A stretch of 64,000 nt of DNA, from assembly GCF_022179765.1 (NCBI RefSeq), contig NZ_BPRE01000022.1, positions 1-64,000 on the forward strand, written 5' to 3'. The notes beneath the pieces are model-generated. The model searched no databases. It was given only the letters and a program-made list of their open reading frames with translations, and was not told where the DNA came from. Positions 8,406-17,096 of this stretch are shown piece by piece (positions within the stretch are counted from its first letter, which is position 1; each line of letters opens with the position of its first letter). Origin of the DNA: Methylorubrum suomiense (GTDB taxonomy: Bacteria > Pseudomonadota > Alphaproteobacteria > Rhizobiales > Beijerinckiaceae). The translations under genes and the position numbers were made by a program.

Positions 8406-10259
8406 ATGCCTGCCGTGGAAGACCGCCCCTACCAGCCGATCGAAGCCTACGCCCTCCTCAGCAATTGCGAGGGCTGCGCCCTCGTCGCCCGCGATGGAGC
8501 GATCGACTGGGCCTGCCTGGAGCGGTTCGACGCCGACCCGTCCTTCTCCCGCCTGCTCGACCGGCAGCGCGGCGGCCATTTCACGATCCGGCCCGAGGGA
8601 CGCTTCGAGACGGCGCGGCAATACCTGAGCCGCAGCAACGTGCTGGAGACCACCTTCACCACTGAGACCGGCTTCGTCACCCTGCACGACTTCATGGTCG
8701 GCGCGGAGGGCGGCGCGGATCGGCCAAGCCTCATGCGTCTCGTCACCGGCATCTCCGGCCGCGTGGCGATGATCGCCACCTATCGCCCCCTCGCGGGCTT
8801 CGCCGAGAGCTTCGCGCCGCTCAAGGTCGATGGCGGGCGCGTCACCGCCCCGGACTGCCCCAGCCTCGTCACGAGCGTGAACCTCTCGCTCGACGGTGAC
8901 CGCGCGGTGGCCCGCTTCAGCGTCGAGGCCCTGCAGGAGCAGAGCTTCGCCCTCTACCTCGCCGACAGCCCCGATGCCTTGCCCGACACTCCGCCGGACG
9001 CCCGCGCCCTGATGGAGGAGACGCGCCTCGCCTGGGCGCTGTGGACGCAGGACGCCGCCTATGTCGGGCCGCTCGCGGGCGAGCTGATGCGCTCGGCCCT
9101 CGTGCTCAAGGGCCTGACCTACGAGCCGACCGGGGCGATCGTGGCCGCGGCCACGACCTCGCTGCCGGAGGAGATCGGCGGCATCCGCAACTGGGACTAC
9201 CGCTTCTGCTGGATTCGCGACGCCTGCCTGTCATTCTACGTCCTGAAGAAATTCGGCATGTCGCGCGAGGCGGAGGCCTTCTTCGGCTTCGTCTCGGCCC
9301 TGTGCGAGCGCGAGGAGGGGCAGCTCAAGCCACTCTACAGCATCGCCGGCGAGGCCGATCTCTCCGAGCGCAAGATCGCTCACTTCGAGGGCTGGCGCGG
9401 CAGTGCGCCGGTGCAGCACGGCAACGAGGCCGCCGAGCAGCATCAGGCCGACGCCTACGGGCAGGTGCTCGACCTGCTCTACCTCTACGACCGCCTCGGC
9501 GGCACGCTGTCGGACGACATGCGCCGGCACGGCGCACGGCTGGCCGACATCTCGGCGGCCCACTGGCACGAGCCGGATGCCGGGCTGTGGGAGCCGCGCA
9601 AGCCGGAAGAGCGCTACCTGCACGCCGCGATCATGAACTGGGTCGCCCTCGACCGGGCGATCCGCCTGTTCGGCGAGCGGCCGGACTGGTGCCGCGAGCG
9701 CGACCGGATCGTCGCCTTCGTCAACGGCGAGGCGGTGCACCGCGACGGCTACTATCCGCAATATCTCGGCACGGACGCGGTCGACGCCGCGCTTTTGATC
9801 GCACCGATGGTCGGCTTCCCCGTGGACGAGGCGGTGTTCGCCCACACCGTCGATGTCGTGATCGAGCGGCTCGGCCACGGCCACCTCGTCTACCGCTACC
9901 GGAACGACGACGGCTTGCCGGGCCACGAGGGCACCTTCCTGCTCTGCGCCTTCTGGCTTGTCGACGCCCTGCTCTGGCTCGGCCGCGAGGAGGACGCCCG
10001 CACCCGCTTCGAGGCGCTGCGGGCAATGCGGAACGATGTCGGCCTCTATGCCGAGGAAGCGGCGGAGGACGGGTCCTTCCTCGGGAACTTCCCCCAGGCC
10101 TTCAGCCATCTCGGCTTCATCCACAGCGCGCTGATGCTCGATCTCTACGAGCACGGCGGGCGCGCGGCGGTGCAGGGCACCTACGCCGACCGCTCCCTGC
10201 GCGAGACCGACGACCGACGCGCGCCCTGCATCGCGGGCGGCGCCGAGAGACCAGAGTGA
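8406..10259 (+). CDS. Glycoside hydrolase family 15 protein
   Basis: This 617-residue cytosolic protein has an N-terminal beta-sandwich (about 1-220) and an (alpha/alpha)6 barrel (about 230-600). Motifs typical of bacterial GH15 are present: GGIRNWDYRFCWIRDACL, HGNEAAEQHQADAYG, GHEGTFLLCAFWLVD and GNFPQAFSHLG. GH15 enzymes act as glucoamylases, trehalases or glucodextranases, and bacterial proteins of this layout are often acid trehalases, so trehalose is a possible substrate. The ATG at 8406 is preferred over an upstream in-frame start because ggaggag lies at 8394-8400. Confidence 0.9.
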   Translation: MPAVEDRPYQPIEAYALLSNCEGCALVARDGAIDWACLERFDADPSFSRLLDRQRGGHFTIRPEGRFETARQYLSRSNVLETTFTTETGFVTLHDFMVGAEGGADRPSLMRLVTGISGRVAMIATYRPLAGFAESFAPLKVDGGRVTAPDCPSLVTSVNLSLDGDRAVARFSVEALQEQSFALYLADSPDALPDTPPDARALMEETRLAWALWTQDAAYVGPLAGELMRSALVLKGLTYEPTGAIVAAATTSLPEEIGGIRNWDYRFCWIRDACLSFYVLKKFGMSREAEAFFGFVSALCEREEGQLKPLYSIAGEADLSERKIAHFEGWRGSAPVQHGNEAAEQHQADAYGQVLDLLYLYDRLGGTLSDDMRRHGARLADISAAHWHEPDAGLWEPRKPEERYLHAAIMNWVALDRAIRLFGERPDWCRERDRIVAFVNGEAVHRDGYYPQYLGTDAVDAALLIAPMVGFPVDEAVFAHTVDVVIERLGHGHLVYRYRNDDGLPGHEGTFLLCAFWLVDALLWLGREEDARTRFEALRAMRNDVGLYAEEAAEDGSFLGNFPQAFSHLGFIHSALMLDLYEHGGRAAVQGTYADRSLRETDDRRAPCIAGGAERPE

Positions 10260-10276
10260 CGAGACCGGAGACGATC

Positions 10277-11239
10277 ATGGCCCGCATCGGTTACCACGCC
10301 TCCCACGAGCAGCACGCGCCCTCGGCCCTCCTGCGCTACGTGCGGGCGGCGGAGGCGGCGGGCTTTGCCTGCGCGATGTCCTCCGAGCACTTCAAGCCGT
10401 GGAGCCGGGTGCAGGGCCATTCGGGCCATGCCTGGTCTTGGCTCGGTGCCGCGATGGCCGCGACCGGCTTACCGTTCGGCATCATCACCGCACCGGGCTA
10501 CCGGCATCACCCGGCCGTGCTCGCGCAATCGGCCGCGACCCTGTCCGAGATGTTCCCCGAGCGCCTGTGGCTGGCGCTCGGCAGCGGGCAGCGCCTCAAC
10601 GAGGACATCACCGGCCTGCCCTGGCCGGACAAGGCCGAGCGCAACGCCCGGCTCGCCGAGTGCGCCGGCATCGTCCGCGCCCTGTTCGAGGGCGAGAGCG
10701 TGACGCACCGCGGCCGCGTCACCGTGGTCGATGCGCGCCTCTACTCGCGCCCGCACAAGGCGCCGCTGCTATTGGGCGGCGCCGTCACCGCGGCGAGCGC
10801 CCGCGCGGTCGGCGCCTGGGCGGACGGGCTCGTCACCGTGGGGATCGAGCCGGACAAGCTGCGCCCCGTGATCGAGGCGTTCCGCGAAGGGGGTGGCGAG
10901 GGCAAGCCGGTCTTTCTCCAGACCAAGGTGTGCTGGGACCCCGATCCGGCCCGCGCGCTGGCGGAAGCCCACGCCCAGTGGGCGAGCAACGCCATCGAGG
11001 GCGACGTGAACTGGGAGCTGCGCCGCCCGGAGGAGTTCGAGACTGCCGCTCGCTTCGTCCGCCCCGAGGATATGCATGCCTGCGTGCGCATCTCGCACGA
11101 TCTCGGGCAGCACGCGGCGTGGCTCGACGACCTCGCCGCCTTGGGCTTCGCCGAGATCATCGTCCATCAGGTCGGCGCGAGCCAGGAGGCTTTCATCGAG
11201 GCGTTCGGGCAACGCGTGCTGCCGCAGCTCGCTCTCTGA
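10277..11239 (+). CDS. Luciferase-like flavin-dependent oxidoreductase (non-F420 type)
   Basis: This 320-residue TIM-barrel protein of the luciferase-like monooxygenase superfamily begins MARIGYHASHEQHAPS and contains MSSEHFKPWSRVQGHSGHAW and LALGSGQRLNED. This subtype is usually annotated as a probable non-F420 flavinoid oxidoreductase (TIGR03885-like). Its substrate is unknown. It starts 17 bases after the GH15 stop, so it is co-transcribed and probably translationally linked. A longer same-frame reading starting at 9041 overlaps GH15 and is spurious. Confidence 0.85.
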   Translation: MARIGYHASHEQHAPSALLRYVRAAEAAGFACAMSSEHFKPWSRVQGHSGHAWSWLGAAMAATGLPFGIITAPGYRHHPAVLAQSAATLSEMFPERLWLALGSGQRLNEDITGLPWPDKAERNARLAECAGIVRALFEGESVTHRGRVTVVDARLYSRPHKAPLLLGGAVTAASARAVGAWADGLVTVGIEPDKLRPVIEAFREGGGEGKPVFLQTKVCWDPDPARALAEAHAQWASNAIEGDVNWELRRPEEFETAARFVRPEDMHACVRISHDLGQHAAWLDDLAALGFAEIIVHQVGASQEAFIEAFGQRVLPQLAL

Positions 11240-11329
11240 CAGACATCAGAGCGCGACCGGGAGCTTCTATCAGGACAATCACACCCCATCGCGTATCCGG
11301 TCGATCATCGATTGGCCGATTGCGAACGT

Positions 11330-11512
11330 TCACTCTCGCGCCGCTGGCTCCTGAAGCCGTGACAGGGGCACGTAGGGCTCGCCATCCACTGTGTGTTCCC
11401 CGTAGGTCTGCTCGAGTGCCTTGAGCACGTCGCGGCGACACGAGAGATGATCCGGCAGCGGCTCTTGATCCGTTTCCGGTCGGCCCGGAACGGAATGCGC
11501 GTAGTAGATCAT
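11330..11512 (-). pseudogene. Short fragment resembling the N-terminus of a Cas3 HD domain
   Basis: A 60-codon reading starts MIYYAHSVPGRPETDQEP and continues PLPDHL. The first 25 or so residues resemble the start of Cas3'' HD nuclease domains (YYAHS..GRPE..W.PL..HL). The following 35 residues (to LSRLQEPAARE) do not continue Cas3. No other cas gene or CRISPR array is present in the window. It is best read as a chimeric relic next to an integration repeat. The match is from memory of the family, so confidence is low. Confidence 0.35.
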
Positions 11513-11683
11513 GTCGCGTGCTTCCGGAAATCATCTGCCTGCTACGGCGTCACGATTCGTGTTGCGTCCACATCCAGCCCCTGCGGCACGCTCTGCCGGC
11601 ACAACAGCGGCACCCGCCGCGCGTCGCATCAGCGCCGCGACGCCTATTCTCCCATGCTCGCAACCCGTTCTCTTGATGGACCG

Positions 11684-11755
11684 GCGCCACCCGACACGAT
11701 GCGAACGTGTGACCTCCGCCTGAGGAGGGCCACGCGTTCATCCCCTTGAGCGATC
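11684..11755 (-). repeat. Inverted tRNA-Arg-like sequence, copy 1
   Basis: Read on the minus strand, this copy has a near-intact T-arm (acacgttcgcatcgtgt) and a 3' acceptor-like cgggtgg. An anticodon-loop-like ctcctca would read CCT. The acceptor 5' strand does not pair well, so it is a tRNA pseudogene or tRNA-derived repeat. It matches 16914-16984 and 49767-49837, and similarity to the second copy extends upstream to about 11607. The ATPase stop codon lies at its edge. Confidence 0.7.
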
Positions 11756-14700
11756 AGAGCATCTGTTCCTGCGGCGCGGATAGCTTTGCCTGCCGAACGA
11801 CCTCCTCTGGCGTCGGGGGATTGGCCGGATGATAGGAGAGGCAAATCGGCGTGCGCAGTTTGGCCGGCCGTCCCGAAGCCTCGGTGGCGAAGTAGAACTC
11901 GCCCGCACCCAGCTTGCCGATATCGGCAGCCGTGCCCCCGTTGGCGGCGATAATCTCCTGGGCCGCCGCGATGGTGGCGGGCGCGCTCTGCCGACCGAAG
12001 AATTGCGTGGTGCAATTCGAGACGACCTGATTGTGGATGCCACGCGGCACCTGCGTCGCCACGATCATCCCGAGACCATACTTGCGGCCCTGCGCCACGA
12101 GTTTGATGCCGCTGCCGAGGCTCGGCGAGGCTCTCTGAGCCGGCAGGAACGTCTGGGCCTCGTCCAGCACGTAGAGCATGCCGCGCGGCGACGGGTTCTT
12201 CTTGATCCAGCCGAACAGCGTCATCTGGAGGCGGTTCACGAAGTCCTCGCGTGCCGCCTCCGAGCCGAGCCCCGACAGATTGATGACGGAAATGCGCGTG
12301 CGGGCCGGGTCCGGTCCGAAGAACAGATGGCGCGGGTCGAGCACCGTGCCTGCCACCTTCAGAAGCGGGTTCGTCGCCACGGCGGCGTGAAGCTGATCGG
12401 CCATGCCGGCCCCGAGCTTCGCCGCATTGCCGATCTGGCTGATTCCGTCGGGCAGATCCGCCAGTAGGGCGATGAAGTCGGGCAGCTTGCCGCCGCCTCG
12501 GTTGGCGAAATGCTGGAGCGCATCGGCGAGCACGCCGCGCAGCAGGTTCGTCTTGGCGCCCGCCAGCGGCCCGAGCGTCTCGGCCGCCATCTCGATCGCC
12601 TGTTGGCGCTCGTCGCGGTCCGTACCCAACTCCGAGAAGTCGGGAAGGATCGAGAGGAACAGCGGATTGCCGGCATGCACGCCCGGCGTCCACACCACGA
12701 CCTCGACCGCCGCACGATAGGTGGCGGCCTTGCCCGCGTCCTCGTCGGAAAATCCCTTCGGCCGCTCGGGCCAAGGCGTGCCGAGCCGCGAGAGATCGTT
12801 GTTGGGATCGATCACGATGGCCGGGAGCCCGGCCAGCGCGGCTTCCTCGACGAGGCGGCGCAGGAGAACGGTCTTGCCCGACCCTGAGCCCGCGATGATC
12901 GCAGTGTGCCGGGGGAGCAGGCGCAGCGGCAGGCTGACGCCGGGGGCGTCGGGCGTCAGGCGGTGCCCGACCGGGATCGCCTCCGGCCTGATCGCGGGCA
13001 TCGGAGATCCGGGGGAAGCGTGGGGCGCGCTGCCTGACTCGGGGCTGCGCGCCGTCGCTTTCGGCGCGCGCGGCGCGTCGGCGGAAGGGACCGGTGCGTT
13101 CTCTCGGACAGGGTCAGCCGAAGCCGGGACTTCCAGCGCCTCATCTGGCCTGCCGCCGCTCGGGCCGTGGGCGAGACCGGCGGCTCGAAACAAAGAAGTG
13201 CGCACGACCGGCTGCTCCGCGCGGAGCCAACTTTCGAACCGATCGGAGGCGCCCTCTTCCTGCGCCCGCGCTCGAAGATCGCGCAGGGCCACAAAGACCT
13301 GCAGATCTTCCTCGGACGGGTCGATCAGCAGACCGCCCGCAGCCGTGAAGGCATCGAAGAGCTGCTTCGTCTTGGCCCCGCCGGGCATCGGCCCGCGGCG
13401 CACCAGCAGCAGCGCCCGGTCGGGGATGCGGGCCGAGATGCCCGAGGCCGTCAACGCCGCGCGCAAGCGGGCCTGGAACGCGATGGCGTTCTGATGCTGG
13501 AGCGCCCGATAGCAAACGTGTCGCTCGCGGTCGTTCTGATCCCGGTGAATGAAGATCAGCCGGCCGTGCAACGGCGGGATCTTCTGGTCGGGCTCGCCCT
13601 TGCTCGCGACGTCGAGGGCATCGTCGGGGTCGTCCTCCAGGGCGTAGAGGTCGAAGGCGTCGCGCAGCACTTGCCCGAGCCAGTGGTCTTCGTCGCTGCG
13701 GATGTGGGCGATGTCGGCCCGCTCACAGGCGGCGGCAAGGTCGAATTCGGCAGTCGGGGGTAGGGGCGCCGCGGCGCCTGCTGTCTCGACCAAGCTGTTG
13801 CAGATGGACACCGTGCCTGCCGCGAGGCAGCGGCGGCGGAAGGCATCGCAGCGCATCAGCAACGTACGCGGCATCATCGCCGACTCCGACGCCTCCGCGA
13901 TGGCACGCTCGCTGAACGGCCAAGTCGGGGATGGCGGCGCGAAGCTCGCCTCCGCATAGGCCGGCTGTAACCGGCCGGCGACCAGCGCGATGGCGGCGGC
14001 TTGCACGTTCATGCCGATCAGACCCGCCGCCTCGGTGAAGCGCTCGCGCATCGGTGCCATGGCCCGCGCTGTGAGACGTTGCCAGGATTCCTGAAGACAG
14101 GTCACGACGGTCATGCTGCGGTCGCAGACGACGTGGAGTTCGAGAAGGCCCGCGGCGAGCACTTCCGAGAGGCCGGCTTCCGCCTCGATCCCGTCCTCGG
14201 CCGCGAGCCGGCTCGTCTCAATGAGGCCGTCGATCTGATCGACGGAAATGAGGGTCGGCCCGCTGAGCGCCATGATCCAGCACATGCCGCGCACCAGTTC
14301 GACCGGGGCCGGCGGAGGCGTCCGGAAGCCCAGCGCGGCCCGCTCTGCCGGATCGGCCTCGTAGCCCTGCAGCCAGGCATGGGCGAGCCCGACCACACCA
14401 AAATCTTGCGACCGCAGCAGGCAGAGCGCGCGGAAGACATCGAGATGCTTGAGCGCGCGGGCCGCGTCCACGCTCATCAGCGCGCGCACCAGCACGTCGA
14501 CGATCCGGCGCGCATCCATGTTCGGGGTGTTGAAGGCAGCCTCGACCTGCATCTCGACGCCGAAGCGGCGCGCCACACCGGCGAGCACCGCATCCGATTG
14601 CCGCCGCCCGTCGGGCATCGTCTGCAAAAGGGCGGTAACGAAGCTGAGTGCGGCGCTCCGCCAGAAATCCGTGAGGCCGAGGACATCGAGGGGCACGAAC

Positions 14701-14954
14701 CAGCCGCCGCGACGCCACGCTTCCTGCCGGAGTTGCCCGACGAGATGGGTCTTGCCGACGCCGGATTGGCCGACGAGGACGCGGCCCATCGCCCGGTCGG
14801 AGGGCTGGCGGGCCTTCTCGTGCAGGTCGGCGACGATCTCCGGCACCAGCCGCTCGTTCGGGCCGCCGGTCGGCGGCGTGTCGAGCCAGATGCTGTCCAG
14901 CGTGCGCACCCAGTCGAAATCGACCCGGCGCAGGGCGTCGAGGGCGTCCGTCAT
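11754..14954 (-). CDS. Double-ATPase protein: N-terminal P-loop NTPase plus C-terminal HerA/FtsK-like ATPase
   Basis: This 1066-residue protein carries Walker A GQSGVGKTH at residues 62-70 (AAA/STAND-like N-terminal NTPase). Around 687-700 there is a second Walker A, GSGSGKTVLLRRL, followed by VIDPNNDLSRLG and, near 930, YVLDEAQTFLPA, then VATQVPRGIHNQV. The C-terminal half therefore matches HerA/VirB4-type hexameric DNA-pumping ATPases. The linker (about 610-675) is Pro/Ala-rich. Its ATG overlaps the stop of the upstream gene by 4 bases (ATGA), so it is the third gene of a coupled operon with a nuclease. A DNA-translocating role in genome defence is inferred. I do not recognise a named family for the full architecture. 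Its TGA stop falls on the border of the flanking repeat. Confidence 0.8.
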   Translation of the reverse strand: MTDALDALRRVDFDWVRTLDSIWLDTPPTGGPNERLVPEIVADLHEKARQPSDRAMGRVLVGQSGVGKTHLVGQLRQEAWRRGGWFVPLDVLGLTDFWRSAALSFVTALLQTMPDGRRQSDAVLAGVARRFGVEMQVEAAFNTPNMDARRIVDVLVRALMSVDAARALKHLDVFRALCLLRSQDFGVVGLAHAWLQGYEADPAERAALGFRTPPPAPVELVRGMCWIMALSGPTLISVDQIDGLIETSRLAAEDGIEAEAGLSEVLAAGLLELHVVCDRSMTVVTCLQESWQRLTARAMAPMRERFTEAAGLIGMNVQAAAIALVAGRLQPAYAEASFAPPSPTWPFSERAIAEASESAMMPRTLLMRCDAFRRRCLAAGTVSICNSLVETAGAAAPLPPTAEFDLAAACERADIAHIRSDEDHWLGQVLRDAFDLYALEDDPDDALDVASKGEPDQKIPPLHGRLIFIHRDQNDRERHVCYRALQHQNAIAFQARLRAALTASGISARIPDRALLLVRRGPMPGGAKTKQLFDAFTAAGGLLIDPSEEDLQVFVALRDLRARAQEEGASDRFESWLRAEQPVVRTSLFRAAGLAHGPSGGRPDEALEVPASADPVRENAPVPSADAPRAPKATARSPESGSAPHASPGSPMPAIRPEAIPVGHRLTPDAPGVSLPLRLLPRHTAIIAGSGSGKTVLLRRLVEEAALAGLPAIVIDPNNDLSRLGTPWPERPKGFSDEDAGKAATYRAAVEVVVWTPGVHAGNPLFLSILPDFSELGTDRDERQQAIEMAAETLGPLAGAKTNLLRGVLADALQHFANRGGGKLPDFIALLADLPDGISQIGNAAKLGAGMADQLHAAVATNPLLKVAGTVLDPRHLFFGPDPARTRISVINLSGLGSEAAREDFVNRLQMTLFGWIKKNPSPRGMLYVLDEAQTFLPAQRASPSLGSGIKLVAQGRKYGLGMIVATQVPRGIHNQVVSNCTTQFFGRQSAPATIAAAQEIIAANGGTAADIGKLGAGEFYFATEASGRPAKLRTPICLSYHPANPPTPEEVVRQAKLSAPQEQML

Positions 14955-15604
14955 GACTGGATCCAGAGGATGTGGAAGGGCTCGCCCGCCGGGCTGAACG
15001 CCGCCGCGCGCTCGGCCGCGTCAAGTGATTTCGGGTCGCTGAACTGGCTCAGCCGCGCCGTCCTGTCGCCACGCAGGATGGCCGCGAGCCCGGCATCGAC
15101 CGTCGCGCGGTCGAGGTCGCCGAGATGCGCGCGCAGGGCGCTCAAGCGCACGGCCTGCGCCCGCTCTCCGCCCGTCAGCGCGAGATAGGCGTTCTCGATC
15201 CGGGCCCGGAGCTGCTTCGGAGTGGGCGGTTTTGTGCGCTTGGGGGCAGCCTTGCGCGCGGGTGCCGCCGACGGCATCTCGGGTGGGGTCCCCACGAGGT
15301 CGGCAAGCGTCCGCCCGGTCGCGGCGAGATCGGCCTGCAGCCGTTCAAGCCAATCTTGCAGCACGCGGAAGTTCGGCGGCAGGGGCTCGCCCATATGCGC
15401 GCCGGCCCAGGCCCAGCCCCGGTCGGTGACGGTCAGGAGCAGCGAGCGGCCCTGCTTCTCGGCCTCGAGGTAGCGGGCAGCGATCAACGCCTCCCGATCC
15501 GCCCGATCGATGCGCGGCACCAGGGTGCTCTGCAGGGCGCTCCCGTGCCGACCGAGGAGACACCAGAGGATCAGGGCCTGCTTGGATGTCGGCGTCCCGC
15601 TCAT
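14951..15604 (-). CDS. Small protein of defence-like operon, probable winged-helix domain
   Basis: This 217-residue protein is the middle gene of the operon. Residues 1-60 (KQALILWCLLGRHG ... LLLTVTDRGWAWA) have the pattern of a winged-helix DNA-binding domain, ending in the usual beta-wing followed by TDRG. A Lys/Pro-rich linker lies near 115-130. The C-terminal part (about 133-217) looks like a second small helical domain with AYLALTGGERAQAVRLSALR. It overlaps both neighbours by 4 bases. A role as DNA-binding adaptor or regulator for the nuclease and ATPase is inference. Confidence 0.65.
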   Translation of the reverse strand: MSGTPTSKQALILWCLLGRHGSALQSTLVPRIDRADREALIAARYLEAEKQGRSLLLTVTDRGWAWAGAHMGEPLPPNFRVLQDWLERLQADLAATGRTLADLVGTPPEMPSAAPARKAAPKRTKPPTPKQLRARIENAYLALTGGERAQAVRLSALRAHLGDLDRATVDAGLAAILRGDRTARLSQFSDPKSLDAAERAAAFSPAGEPFHILWIQS

Positions 15605-16659
15605 CGCTCCTCCTCGGTCGTGCCACGCCGCAGACGGACGACGGCGCGTATCTTCTCGATCGCCAGCGGCAGGTCGGCAGCCACCTGATCATTGGTCAAG
15701 CGCAGCACGAGATAGCCCGCGGTCAGCAACTCGTAATCGCGGTGGCGGTCGTTGCTGAACTTCGGTTCGCTCCGATGCTCAGGCCCGTCGAGTTCCACGA
15801 CGACGCGATGGGTGCGGCAGAGCAAGTCGACCCGCGGTCGCACGCCCCAGTCTCCGACCGGCACCGCCGCATTGCAGGCGAACAGGCCTGCGAGTTCGGC
15901 GTCGAGTTCCAGGGCGGCAGCGACCCGCCTCTCGATGGCGCTGGCAGGGTGCGTTCCGGCCGGCGCGATGAAGCGGGCGACGGCTGCAGGCTCCGCGCGG
16001 ACGAGGTCGACGGCGCCGTAGAGGATGCGGTCGTAGGGTGTCGTCTCGGCCGGTGGCACGGTCAGGGCCACCACGAGGGCCGCCCCATGCCGCGTGCACC
16101 ATTCGAGCGCCTCGATCACCGGACGTGCCCGCTGGGTCGAGGCGGGATCGACCTCCCAGATCAGGACGATGCCGGCCGGATCGATCACCGTGAGCAAGCG
16201 AGTGAATTCGAGCTCCCGTGCCAACCGATGGAAACGCGGCAGCCGGCCTAGCCGGGCCCGCTTGGAGGCGGCCTTCAGCCAGGGGGCTTCTGCGATCGGC
16301 TCGGCATCCCCGACCGGGGCCGGCCAGTGTGGCCACCGAGCGAGTGCTAATTCGGCCAAATCATCGAGCAATCGGTCGATGATCGCCTGGGGAGCGAGAG
16401 GTTTCTCACCCGAGACGAGAAGCGCGCTACGGTCGCCATCGACCGCTTCCGAGACGAGGGCACCGACGCCCTCGCGGTCGATCCCCACGACGACCATGCG
16501 CTGCCCCGGCCGGAGGCGGACGATGCCTCGAACCAGATCGCTCACCGTGATCTGCGGCCGCGCCGCATCGTCAGGATAAAGGGATGGTCGCAAACCGAAG
16601 CCGTGGAGCGGAGGGCGGCTACCGTTGAGCCATCGCCGGGCAGCCATCGCTCTCGGCAC
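15601..16659 (-). CDS. Protein with C-terminal DUF559/PD-(D/E)XK-like nuclease domain
   Basis: This 352-residue protein is the first gene of the operon. Its C-terminus (about 265-340) has the restriction-endonuclease pattern RPRVDLLCRTHRVVVELDG, followed by HR-x-YELLTAGYLVLRLTN. The Asp near 275 and the ELD near 286-288 would be catalytic, as in DUF559/Vsr-like PD-(D/E)XK enzymes. Residues 1-260 are unrecognised; LVRGIVRLRPGQRMVVVGID and LLTVIDPAGIVLIWEVD suggest an alpha/beta fold. It overlaps the next gene by 4 bases. It is probably the effector nuclease of the cassette (inference). The start could also be a Met five codons in. Confidence 0.72.
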   Translation of the reverse strand: MPRAMAARRWLNGSRPPLHGFGLRPSLYPDDAARPQITVSDLVRGIVRLRPGQRMVVVGIDREGVGALVSEAVDGDRSALLVSGEKPLAPQAIIDRLLDDLAELALARWPHWPAPVGDAEPIAEAPWLKAASKRARLGRLPRFHRLARELEFTRLLTVIDPAGIVLIWEVDPASTQRARPVIEALEWCTRHGAALVVALTVPPAETTPYDRILYGAVDLVRAEPAAVARFIAPAGTHPASAIERRVAAALELDAELAGLFACNAAVPVGDWGVRPRVDLLCRTHRVVVELDGPEHRSEPKFSNDRHRDYELLTAGYLVLRLTNDQVAADLPLAIEKIRAVVRLRRGTTEEER

Positions 16660-16913
16660 TTCATCACAGGCATATGATCCTGGCTACTGAATTCGCATCC
16701 TCAGGTTGCTTCTGATGCGAGCGTTGATGAGTGCCCCAGCACTTCAGTCAGATGTCTTGGTTGATCCACCCCAACGGCGGATGGACAAACTGGAGTGCCT
16801 GGCTCGCGCTGTTCGTCGAGGGCTACTGACGGCACGATAGCGGCACACGCCGCGTGCCTCACAGCGCCGCACCGAACTTGTCTCCGCTTGAGCGTCCCCA
16901 CCGCCGTCTTCCG
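16660..16913. other. Upstream region of the three-gene cassette
   Basis: This should hold the operon promoter, reading leftward. From about 16838 it is similar to 11607-11683 (agcggcac-cgccgcg blocks), so the repeat bounding the cassette is longer than the tRNA part. No gene is seen. Confidence 0.4.
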
Positions 16914-16984
16914 GCGCACCCGACACGATTCGACCGTGTGACCTTTGCCTGAGGAGGGCCACGCGTTCATCCCCTTGAGCGATC
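16914..16984 (-). repeat. Inverted tRNA-Arg-like sequence, copy 2
   Basis: The minus-strand reading has T-arm acacggtcgaatcgtgt, acceptor 3' strand cgggtgc and a CCT-type anticodon loop (ctcctca). The acceptor 5' strand (gatcccg) pairs only partly. It directly abuts the direct tRNA copy at 16986, the same arrangement as at 49767-49984. It forms the left boundary unit of the large island. Confidence 0.7.
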
Positions 16985-16985
16985 G

Positions 16986-17096
16986 GGATCTTCATTTCCC
17001 CCGCTCAGCGGCGTTGCGCGCGCCGCCCAGTTGGGCTACTCACGGAACGGCTCAGCACCCGTAGCTCAGCTGGATAGAGCGTTGCCCTCCGAAGGC
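16986..17096 (+). repeat. tRNA-Arg(CCG) upstream region plus 5' half, copy 2 (att relic)
   Basis: This 111-bp copy aligns without gaps to 49839-49949, where the complete tRNA lies. The tRNA part begins at 17055 and stops after the anticodon stem (ccgaaggc). The 3' half is replaced by unrelated sequence starting ggaggacccgg. It is probably the left attachment site of the 17-50 kb island. Confidence 0.85.

Larger units (their letters stand above)
11756..16913. mobile_element. Compact genomic cassette bounded by tRNA-derived direct repeats
   Basis: The inverted tRNA-like sequence occurs in the same orientation at both ends (11684-11755 and 16914-16984). It encloses just one three-gene minus-strand operon. 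No integrase lies inside, so mobilisation would depend on one in trans or the cassette is a leftover. The flank 16660-16913 holds no gene. Confidence 0.6.

Noticed and set aside
9041..11239. A 732-codon open frame joining GH15 and the flavin oxidoreductase
   Set aside because: Its first 410 codons are an out-of-frame shadow of GH15; only the part from 10277 is a real gene.
14001..15188. Long plus-strand frame opposite the double ATPase
   Set aside because: Antisense shadow with biased composition and no domain; the minus-strand gene has clear Walker motifs.
16701..16970. Repeated small ORF beginning MNAWPSSG (also at 11550 and 49617)
   Set aside because: The shared part is a translation of the inverted tRNA-like repeat; the rest differs completely between copies, so it is not a protein family.
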